Part shown: positions 29,340-36,478 of the stretch, piece after piece
Position numbering within the stretch: position 1 is the first letter of the stretch
How the letters are laid out: each line of letters starts with the position of its first letter
From: Bacillota bacterium
Lineage (GTDB): Bacteria > Bacillota > Clostridia > Oscillospirales > Oscillospiraceae
Length of the DNA: 42,586 nt
Reading direction: 5' to 3'
NCBI GenBank assembly: GCA_021200975.1
Contig: JAJQFT010000019.1
Span: 1 to 42,586, forward strand
Translations under genes and position numbers: made by a program
Notes under the pieces: generated by a model
Databases searched by the model: none
Told to the model about the DNA's origin: nothing
Seen by the model: only the letters and a program-made list of their open reading frames with translations

Positions 29340-30692
29340 ATGTATTGTAAACACTGCGGAAAACTCCTCCCCGACGACGCCAAGACCTGCCCGCGCTGCG
29401 GAAAGCCTATCGACCGCGGCAGCTCCGCCGCCTCTACGCTGCGGATTGTGCTGCTCACGCTCGCCTGCGTGGGACTTGCCGCCGCAATCATCTGGTCGAT
29501 CTACTCGGCCGTTTCGAGCGCCAACAGCAGCGGCAACACGAACGCCAGCACCAATACCAGCGCGACCGACTCTACCGACGCGACCGAAGAGGCCACCTAT
29601 ACCTCCTACACCGGCACGGAGGAGGAGGTGCTCGCTGCTGCGCAGAACATCGTCGCCTCGATGGATGGCGCGGAAATGACCAATGAACTGTTTCAGGCCT
29701 TCTACTGGTCGGATGTGTACGATTTCTTCAATACATATTACTATTACCTGAGCTACTACATGGACTACACCGAGCCGCTTGACGAGCAGCTCTACAGCGA
29801 GGATATGACGTGGCAGGAATACTTCATCGAGAGCGCCTTCACCACATGGCAGACCTTCCAGGCGGTGGCGCTGGAGGCGGAGGCGGACGGCTACGAGATT
29901 TCGGCCGATTCGCAGGCGGAAATTGACAACATGGAGGCCACGCTGCTCGAGCAGGCGGAAAGCTACGGCTACGAAACCGCGCTGGAGCTGCTGCAGGCGG
30001 ATATGGGCCCGGGCGTGACGCTGGAATCCTACCGCGAGTACCTGCAGCTTTACTACCTTGCCAATGAGTACTATATGCAGATGTACAACGCCCTCTCCTT
30101 CACCGAGGAGGAAATTTCCGACTACTACACCGAAAATGCCGATACTATTCTCGACAGCTATTCGGTCGATACCGACAGCGGCCGCTATGTCGACGCGCGC
30201 CATATCCTGATTATGCCCGAGGGCGGCACAACGGACGACGACGGCAACACCACCTATTCCGACGAGGAGTGGGCAGCTGCGCTGGAGGAGGCCGAGCGGA
30301 TCCTTGCCGAGTGGCTCGCGGGCGATGCCACCGAGGACAGCTTCGCCGAGCTGGCGAACGAATATTCCGACGATACCGGCTCGAATACCAACGGCGGCCT
30401 GTATTCCCAGATTGCCGAGGGCGATATGGTCGAGGCCTTTGAGGACTGGTGCTTCGACGAAAGCCGCGTCTACGGCGACTATGGCATCGTCGAGACCAGC
30501 TATGGCTACCACATCATGTATTTCGTTTCCTCCGAGGAAATCTGGCACTATTACAGCCGGAACCTGCTTATCAGCGAGGCGGCAAGCGAGCAGCTTACCG
30601 CGTGGATCGATGCTCACCCCATGGAAACCTTTATCGAGAATGTCTGCCTTGGCCAAGGCACCTCGCTCTACAGCGAAGAGGTGAGCGAGTAA
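29340..30692 (+). CDS. Zinc-ribbon, membrane-anchored parvulin-type foldase
   Basis: A 450-residue protein with three parts. Residues 3-20 form a zinc ribbon (CKHC and CPRC; Cys3, Cys6, Cys17, Cys20), expected in the cytoplasm. A membrane helix follows (about 33-58). The outside part has a Ser/Thr/Asn-rich linker, a SurA-like helical region with many Tyr, and a parvulin PPIC domain from about residue 281 (RYVDARHILIMP) to about 397 (GYHIMYF). It is expected to isomerise prolyl bonds of exported proteins, as PrsA does, but by a transmembrane anchor instead of a lipid. The amidase gene follows 16 bp later. GAAGGA precedes the ATG. Confidence 0.9.
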   Translation: MYCKHCGKLLPDDAKTCPRCGKPIDRGSSAASTLRIVLLTLACVGLAAAIIWSIYSAVSSANSSGNTNASTNTSATDSTDATEEATYTSYTGTEEEVLAAAQNIVASMDGAEMTNELFQAFYWSDVYDFFNTYYYYLSYYMDYTEPLDEQLYSEDMTWQEYFIESAFTTWQTFQAVALEAEADGYEISADSQAEIDNMEATLLEQAESYGYETALELLQADMGPGVTLESYREYLQLYYLANEYYMQMYNALSFTEEEISDYYTENADTILDSYSVDTDSGRYVDARHILIMPEGGTTDDDGNTTYSDEEWAAALEEAERILAEWLAGDATEDSFAELANEYSDDTGSNTNGGLYSQIAEGDMVEAFEDWCFDESRVYGDYGIVETSYGYHIMYFVSSEEIWHYYSRNLLISEAASEQLTAWIDAHPMETFIENVCLGQGTSLYSEEVSE

Positions 30693-30708
30693 GAAAGGAG
30701 CTTTCACT

Positions 30709-32748
30709 ATGCCCGAATACAGAAGACGGCGCCGCAGAAGAAAAAGCAGCAACGCGCCCCTGATTGTGCTGGCGCTTGTGCTGGCGCTCGTACTGGCGGC
30801 CGCGCTTGCTCTGGCGGCGATCCTCGGCCACTCCGGCGGCTCCGGAAACTCCTCCGATTCGGACACAGCAGCAAATACCGAGGCCTCCGCCTCCGAATCG
30901 GGAAGCGCCAATCTCGGAACCATCGGCGCGGCGGGCGAATTTTCCGCCGTGTGCAGCGAGGGAAGCCTGAGCGCCACGGTGCTCGAGCAGCTGCATTTCT
31001 ACGGCACCTCCGACCCCAATAGCGCCCTCACCGTCAACGGCATCGCCGTCGAGCGGGACGACGAGGGAAATTACAGCTACACCTACACCCTCTCGCTGGG
31101 GGAGAACACCATCGTCTTTGAAAACGGCGGCGCAAGCGCCAGCTTCGCCGTCACCCGGCGCTATGTGGTCGCAAGCTTTGGCCCGATTGCCGATACCGTG
31201 TGCTACAGCGGCTCGGAGATTTCCGTGCAGGCGGTTGCGCGCGCGGGCAGCGAGATTACCGTGACGCTCGGCGGCGTGACCAAGACGATGACCGTGCGGG
31301 ATAACCAGTGCGATGTGACCATGCCGGACGGCTACGAGTGGATGGAGGCGGTGTTCGACGCCGGCACGTATACCGAGCAGACAAGCCTCGGCAATGCCCT
31401 GATTACCGCCTACTGCGACGGCATTACCGAAACCTATACCACCGCCGCCTTTACCTGCGAGCCGGTGGCCGCGACGCTGGGCGTGGACAGCACCGTTACC
31501 CCCTCCGGCGGGATCTACACGAACGTCGGCTCGGGCTACATCTGCGAAATCATCACCTATTCCGCCGAAACCTTCACCGGCTCGGATAACGACTATTCCA
31601 TGCCCACCAACAACTACCTCCCCGAGGGAACGGTAGACTACTGCGCATCCGGTACCGTGACCGTCGGCTCGATGGAGCTGGTGCAGCTTCGCTGCGGCTA
31701 CAGCGTGTATCAGCAAAAGACGAATTACCCGCCTGTGTCCTCCACCACGGTGGTCAGCTATTACACCGGCACCCTGCCCGACCACAATGAGATCTCCGTT
31801 GTCGATTTCACGAGCGTGGGCAGCCACAGCGTGCTCACGCTGGACGTGCTGTGGAAGGCGCCGTTCTACTTCGATATGGAGCCGCAGACCTATAAGGACC
31901 TCGATGGCGGCGCCAACCGGAACATGGCCGTGGAGGAATGCACCATCGAGTACATCGATATCACCTTCTGCTACGCGACGGATTGGACGGGCAGCGTGGA
32001 GATCCCGGAGGACAATCCCATCTTCAGTGCGGCGGAGGTCATCCGCAACGAATCGGACTATACGCTGCGATTGTATCTCAAGCAAACGGGGGTCTTCTAC
32101 GGCTGGGATTGCTACTACAATGCCGAGGGCCAGCTTTGCTTCGCCTTTTTGGAGCCGGCGCAGGTGAGCGAGGCCGATAATGCGTATGGCGCCGACCTCA
32201 CGGGCGTTACCGTGATGCTCGATGTCGGGCACGGCGGCGAGGATATCGGCGCGCAGGTCACGGTGGGCGGCACGGTCTACACCGAGGCGGAGCTGAACCT
32301 TGAGCTGGCGCTGGCGGTCAAGGAGGAGCTGGAATCCGTGGGCGCGACGGTGGTGCTCAACCGCAGCGGCAGCGGAAACCTTAATACGGATGGGCGGATT
32401 CTGGCGCTGAAGAATCTCGCGCCGGACTTCTGCCTGTGCATCCACCAGAATTCCTCCTCCGATGACAGCTATTGCGGCTTTGAATGCTACTATTTCTACC
32501 CCTATACCGAGGAGGCGGCGAGCATTGTCCGCCGCGCCACCTCCGCTGCGGGCATTTATCCCACCTGCATCTCCGCGTGGCACGTCTACTATGTGGGGCG
32601 GCAGACCTGCTGCCCGGTCGTGCTCACCGAGAACGGCTATATGTCCAACGATACGGATTTGTCCGTGATTCTCAGCAGCAGGATGGTGCAGCTCAAGGCC
32701 GAGGCGCTGGCGCAGGGCGTGGTGGACTACTTCCTGTCCATCCAATAG
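30709..32748 (+). CDS. N-acetylmuramoyl-L-alanine amidase with large N-terminal module
   Basis: A 679-residue secreted or membrane-anchored hydrolase. A very basic start (RRRRRRRK) is followed by one hydrophobic helix (about 17-41) and a Ser/Gly/Asp linker. Residues about 75-480 form an unrecognised beta-rich region that includes an Ig-like stretch (LTVNGIAVERDDEGNYSYTY). The C-terminal Amidase_3 domain (499-679) has the zinc ligands His508 (DVGHGG), Glu in TEAELNLE (526 or 528) and His579 (CIHQNSS), and the catalytic Glu641 (LTENGYMSN). It cleaves the bond between MurNAc and the stem peptide. AAAGGAG precedes the ATG, and a terminator follows. Confidence 0.93.
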   Translation: MPEYRRRRRRRKSSNAPLIVLALVLALVLAAALALAAILGHSGGSGNSSDSDTAANTEASASESGSANLGTIGAAGEFSAVCSEGSLSATVLEQLHFYGTSDPNSALTVNGIAVERDDEGNYSYTYTLSLGENTIVFENGGASASFAVTRRYVVASFGPIADTVCYSGSEISVQAVARAGSEITVTLGGVTKTMTVRDNQCDVTMPDGYEWMEAVFDAGTYTEQTSLGNALITAYCDGITETYTTAAFTCEPVAATLGVDSTVTPSGGIYTNVGSGYICEIITYSAETFTGSDNDYSMPTNNYLPEGTVDYCASGTVTVGSMELVQLRCGYSVYQQKTNYPPVSSTTVVSYYTGTLPDHNEISVVDFTSVGSHSVLTLDVLWKAPFYFDMEPQTYKDLDGGANRNMAVEECTIEYIDITFCYATDWTGSVEIPEDNPIFSAAEVIRNESDYTLRLYLKQTGVFYGWDCYYNAEGQLCFAFLEPAQVSEADNAYGADLTGVTVMLDVGHGGEDIGAQVTVGGTVYTEAELNLELALAVKEELESVGATVVLNRSGSGNLNTDGRILALKNLAPDFCLCIHQNSSSDDSYCGFECYYFYPYTEEAASIVRRATSAAGIYPTCISAWHVYYVGRQTCCPVVLTENGYMSNDTDLSVILSSRMVQLKAEALAQGVVDYFLSIQ

Positions 32749-32769
32749 GCAAAAAGCAGTACGGGAAAA

Positions 32770-32799
32770 CGCCGGAGAAATCCGGCGCTTTCTTTTTTT
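32770..32799 (+). terminator. Terminator after the amidase gene
   Basis: CGCCGGA (32770-32776), loop GAAA, TCCGGCG (32781-32787), then CTTTCTTTTTTT. Confidence 0.9.
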
Positions 32800-32852
32800 G
32801 TAAAAAAGTTCACACAAAGCTTAAGTGACCTTTCAGCATCGCGCGCTATGCT

Positions 32853-32861
32853 TGTTATACC
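32853..32861 (+). promoter_or_regulatory. Possible promoter of the exporter operon
   Basis: TGTTATACC (32853-32861) resembles an extended -10, 30 bp upstream of the first adaptor gene; no -35 is clear. Just upstream, TTCAC and GTGAC half-sites (32809-32829) flank AAGCTTA and could be an operator, but this is weak. Confidence 0.35.
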
Positions 32862-32890
32862 ATTAAAAACATGCTCAGGAGGAGATCATC

Positions 32891-34588
32891 ATGAACGAAG
32901 CAGGCGGGAAAAAGCGAAAATCCGGCGCGCGGGCGCGGGCAATTCGCAAGATCGTGAGCATTGTGCTGGTTCTTGCGGTCGTGCTTGCGGTCGGCGTCTA
33001 TTTTGCGCAGCGCTACGTTTCGCAAAATTACGGCACGACCACCACGGAGATCCAGTCCGTGGCCGTTACCACCGGCAGCATCCGCTCGACCGTTTCCGGC
33101 TCGGGCACGCTCGCCAGCGAGGACGTGGAGGAAATCACCTATCCCAGCTCCGTCACGCTCGATACCGTGTATGTTTCCGCGGGTGACAGTGTGAGCGAGG
33201 GAACGCTGCTGGCCTCGGTGAATACCGCCTCGGTAATCACCGCGATGGGGCAGGCGCAGGAGGCGCTCGACGAGCTGGACGAGCAGATTGCCGAGGCCGC
33301 CGAAGAGGAGGCGGACGACGAAATCACGACCGCCCTCGCCGGGCGGGTGATGCTGGTCTATGCTGCCGAGGAGGACGAGGTCGCCACCGTGATGTATGAA
33401 AACGGCGCGCTGCTCCTGCTCTCGCTCGACGGCTACCTCGCCGTGGATTTGGATACCGACGCGCTCAGCGCGGGCGACACCGTGACCGTCACCGATTCCG
33501 CGGGCGAGGAATACACCGGCACGGTCGAATCCACCATCGGCAGCACGACAATTCTGGTGGCGGACGACGGCCCGAGCTATGGCGACACCGTGACCGTCAC
33601 CGACGAAAGCGGCAGCGAAATCGGCAGCGGCGAGCTGTATATCCATTCTGCGCTCAGGATTACGGGCTATGCCGGCATGGTCGCGGAGGTCGAGGTGGAG
33701 GCCGGCGAGGAGGTCGACGCGGGCGACACGCTCTTTACCCTGAGCGATACCTCCTATTCCGCCAATTACGATTCCCTGCTGCAGCAGCGCGAGGAGCTGG
33801 AGGAAACCCTGCGCGAGCTGATTGCCCTGTATAAGAGCGGCGCGATCTACGCCGACATCTCCGGTGTGGTGGAGAGCGTGGGAAGCAGCTCGTCGGGCAG
33901 CTCCTCCGCCTACGGCATGAGCACCACCACGTCGAGTAGCGGCGAGATGACGCTGGTGACCATCTCGCCGGATACGCAGATGAGCATCTCCCTGAGCGTG
34001 GACGAAACCGACATCCTCTCGCTGGAGGTGGGGCAGGAGGCAGCCGTGGTCATCAGCTCCATCAGCGACGAAACCTCCTACACCGGCACGGTCACCGCAA
34101 TCGACACCACCGCCACCAGCTCCGGCGGCGTGACGCAGTACACCGCGGTCGTCACCATCGACAAGCAGGACGGAATGCTTTCCGGCATGTCCGCCACGGT
34201 CACGATTACGATTGAGGGCGTGGAGAACGCGCTCCTGCTGCCCGAGGACGCCGTGACCCAGACGAGCACCACCGCCTATGTCTATACCAGCTACGACGAA
34301 ACCACCGGCGAGCTTGGCGGCATGGTGGAGGTCACGCTCGGCCTGTCGAACGGCAGCTATGTGGAGATTACTGACGGCCTTTCCGAGGGCGACACCGTCT
34401 ACTATACCGAGAGCAGCAGCGATTCGACCGGCGCGATGCCCGGCGGAATGTCGGACTTCTCCGATATGGGCGGCGGAATGTCCGACTTCTCCGATATGAC
34501 CGGTGGCGGAATGTCCGATATGGGCGGCGGCGGAATGTCCGATATGACCGGCGGCGGAATGTCCGACATGGGCGGCGGCCGAGGCTAG
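32891..34588 (+). CDS. Membrane-fusion (HlyD/MacA-like) adaptor 1 with Met/Asp repeat tail
   Basis: A 565-residue adaptor with an N-terminal membrane helix (about 20-42). The extracytoplasmic part has a biotinyl-lipoyl-like half (TYPSSVTLDTVYVSAGDSV), a very short helical hairpin (AQEALDELDEQIAEAAEEE), beta-barrel segments and a membrane-proximal region near 400-510. Residues 518-560 are a repeat of GGGMSDM and GGMSDFSDM units with ten methionines. Such adaptors couple MacB-type ABC transporters to export. It is the first gene of adaptor 1-ATPase-permease-adaptor 2 and is paralogous to adaptor 2. AGGAGG lies upstream. The cargo is unknown. Confidence 0.9.
   Translation: MNEAGGKKRKSGARARAIRKIVSIVLVLAVVLAVGVYFAQRYVSQNYGTTTTEIQSVAVTTGSIRSTVSGSGTLASEDVEEITYPSSVTLDTVYVSAGDSVSEGTLLASVNTASVITAMGQAQEALDELDEQIAEAAEEEADDEITTALAGRVMLVYAAEEDEVATVMYENGALLLLSLDGYLAVDLDTDALSAGDTVTVTDSAGEEYTGTVESTIGSTTILVADDGPSYGDTVTVTDESGSEIGSGELYIHSALRITGYAGMVAEVEVEAGEEVDAGDTLFTLSDTSYSANYDSLLQQREELEETLRELIALYKSGAIYADISGVVESVGSSSSGSSSAYGMSTTTSSSGEMTLVTISPDTQMSISLSVDETDILSLEVGQEAAVVISSISDETSYTGTVTAIDTTATSSGGVTQYTAVVTIDKQDGMLSGMSATVTITIEGVENALLLPEDAVTQTSTTAYVYTSYDETTGELGGMVEVTLGLSNGSYVEITDGLSEGDTVYYTESSSDSTGAMPGGMSDFSDMGGGMSDFSDMTGGGMSDMGGGGMSDMTGGGMSDMGGGRG
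34442..34579 (+). repeat. Tandem repeat encoding the GGMSD(F)SDM tail
   Basis: Five imperfect units of 24-30 bp encode residues 518-565 of adaptor 1: GGMSDFSDM, GGGMSDFSDM, TGGGMSDM, GGGGMSDM, TGGGMSDM, then GGG-R-G. Methionines fall at 520, 526, 530, 536, 541, 544, 549, 552, 557 and 560. Confidence 0.9.
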
Positions 34589-34599
34589 GGAGGCGCGCC

Positions 34600-35271
34600 A
34601 TGATTGATATGAAAGAGATCACCCGCGTCTATCAGGTGGGCGGCGAGAAGGTCTATGCGCTCAACAAGGCCTCCCTGTATATTGACAAGGGCGAATTCGT
34701 GAGCATCATCGGCCCATCCGGCAGCGGCAAGTCCACGCTGATGAATATCATGGGCTGCTTGGATATTGCCGACGCGGGCGAGTACCTGCTTGACGACATT
34801 CCCATTGAGGACTACAGCGAGAACGAGCTTGCGCAAATCCGCAACCGGAAAATCGGCTTCGTATTCCAGTCCTTCAACCTCATCTCCAAGCTCAGCAGCG
34901 AGGAAAATGTGGAGCTTCCGCTGATTTACCAGAAGGTCAAGGCCGCCGAGCGGAAGCGGCGCGTAGCCGAGGCGCTTGCGCGCGTCGGTCTGGAGAACCG
35001 GGCGAAGCACCTGCCCACCCAGCTTTCCGGCGGGCAGCAGCAGCGCGTCGCGATTGCCCGCGCCATCGTCACGCAGCCCTCCCTTGTCCTCGCCGACGAG
35101 CCGACCGGCAACCTTGACTCCAAGACCAGCGAGGAAATTATGACCCTTTTTCACGAGCTGCACGAGCAGGGCAACACCATCGTGCTGATTACCCACAACG
35201 ATGAGGTCGCGCGCCAGGCCTCGCGCATGGTGCGCATCCGCGACGGGCGGCTTACGGAGGTGGAGGCATGA
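34600..35271 (+). CDS. MacB/LolD-type ABC transporter ATPase
   Basis: A 223-residue ATPase. Walker [10 protein letters not shown] is at residues 38-46, the Q-loop at [12 protein letters not shown], the signature at [14 protein letters not shown], Walker B at [13 protein letters not shown] and the switch histidine in LITHNDEVA. The sequence type ([14 protein letters not shown] at the start) is that of MacB-like export systems with an FtsX-fold permease. GGGAGG precedes the ATG, 11 nt after adaptor 1. The stop overlaps the permease start in ATGA (35268-35271). Confidence 0.95.
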   Translation: MIDMKEITRVYQVGGEKVYALNKASLYIDKGEFVSIIGPSGSGKSTLMNIMGCLDIADAGEYLLDDIPIEDYSENELAQIRNRKIGFVFQSFNLISKLSSEENVELPLIYQKVKAAERKRRVAEALARVGLENRAKHLPTQLSGGQQQRVAIARAIVTQPSLVLADEPTGNLDSKTSEEIMTLFHELHEQGNTIVLITHNDEVARQASRMVRIRDGRLTEVEA

Positions 35272-36461
35272 TACAATCCTTCAAAATGGCGCTGCGCTCC
35301 ATCTCGGGCAATAAGTTCCGCGCCTTCCTGACGATGCTGGGCATCATCATCGGCGTGATGGCGCTGGTGATTCTCGTAAGCCTCGTCAACGGCGCGACCA
35401 GCACCGTCACCGATACCATTGCCGAGCTGGGCAGCGACCTCGTGAGCGTGACGATTTCCGACGACAAGGGGAGCCCCATCACGCTCGACCTGCTGCAATC
35501 GTGGATGGATGAGGACGGCATCGGCCTGACTGCCGCCTATGGCTCCACGAGCGTGACCGGCAAGTACGACGCGACCAGCTCGACCGTTACGGTCTATGGC
35601 ACGACGGCCTCGTATCTCGATATTCAGGGCCTGACGCTGCTGCTTGGCCGCTTCCTGAAGACCACCGATGTGGACAATAACAACTATATCTGCGTGCTCA
35701 ACGAAACGGCCGCCTCCACCTTGGTGGGCTATACCGACTGCGTCGGCGAGGAAATTGCCCTCGACGGGCTGAAGTTCACCGTGGTCGGGATTATCGAGGA
35801 CGACGATTCCTCGGTAAGCTCGCTCCTGTCCTCGGGTGATTCGCTGATTGCCTATATTCCCTATACGACGCTTTTGCGCCTGTCGTCCACGGTTTCCACG
35901 AGCATCACGAGCTTCTATGTGAGCGCCGAGGAGGGCTCGGATATGGATACGGCGGCCGCTGCCGTCACCGCGCTGCTGCTGGCGCGCTTTGATGAGGACG
36001 AGGACGCCTTCACCGTTTCGTCGTCGAACGTCATGGAGGATGCGATGAGCAGCGTCACATCCATCCTCGCCGTACTGCTCGGCGGCATCGCCGCCATCTC
36101 GCTGGTCGTCGGCGGCATCGGGATTATGAATATCATGCTCGTCACCGTCACCGAGCGCACCCGCGAGATTGGCATCCGCAAGGCCATCGGCGCGAGCCGG
36201 GGCATGATTTTGCAGCAGTTTCTGCTGGAATCCGTGGTGCTGTGTATGCTCGGCTGCGCGATCGGCATCTTCCTTTCGTGGGGAATTTTGCAAATCATCT
36301 CCGTGGTCGTGTCGAGCCTGAGCGTGTCGTTCAGCATGGAGTGGAATGTGGTGATGATTGCCGTGGTGTTCTGCTTTGCCATCGGCGTGGTGTTTGGGCT
36401 GTACCCGGCCAATAAGGCGGCGAAGCTCGCGCCCATCGATGCGCTGCACTACGGCGGCTGA
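35268..36461 (+). CDS. MacB-type ABC transporter permease
   Basis: A 397-residue permease. An N-terminal helix (FLTMLGIIIGVMALVILVSL) is followed by a large extracytoplasmic MacB-PCD domain (about 45-265) and a C-terminal FtsX domain with three helices (AVLLGGIAAISLVVGGIGIM, near 330, and AVVFCFAIGVVFGLYPANKAA). The conserved cytoplasmic EIGIRKAIGASRGMILQQFL coupling segment is present. As one subunit without fused ATPase it should form a dimer with the preceding ATPase. It overlaps that gene by 4 bp and precedes adaptor 2 by 17 bp. Confidence 0.95.
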   Translation: MIQSFKMALRSISGNKFRAFLTMLGIIIGVMALVILVSLVNGATSTVTDTIAELGSDLVSVTISDDKGSPITLDLLQSWMDEDGIGLTAAYGSTSVTGKYDATSSTVTVYGTTASYLDIQGLTLLLGRFLKTTDVDNNNYICVLNETAASTLVGYTDCVGEEIALDGLKFTVVGIIEDDDSSVSSLLSSGDSLIAYIPYTTLLRLSSTVSTSITSFYVSAEEGSDMDTAAAAVTALLLARFDEDEDAFTVSSSNVMEDAMSSVTSILAVLLGGIAAISLVVGGIGIMNIMLVTVTERTREIGIRKAIGASRGMILQQFLLESVVLCMLGCAIGIFLSWGILQIISVVVSSLSVSFSMEWNVVMIAVVFCFAIGVVFGLYPANKAAKLAPIDALHYGG

Positions 36462-36478
36462 CAGGAGGTGCTTGGAAA

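Noticed and set aside
27369..30977. A 1202-residue open frame on the minus strand
   Set aside because: It lies antisense to rodA-end, DUF3810, rsmG and the foldase, is rich in Ala, Arg, Gly and His without domains, and has no ribosome binding site. It is a shadow of GC-rich coding sequence.
30631..32817. A 728-residue open frame on the minus strand
   Set aside because: Antisense to the amidase gene, whose domains and catalytic residues are clear. The antisense composition is low-complexity His/Arg/Gly/Ala.
34442..34579. A CRISPR array at the tandem repeats in adaptor 1
   Set aside because: The repeats are in frame, of variable unit length, without spacers, and encode the protein tail.
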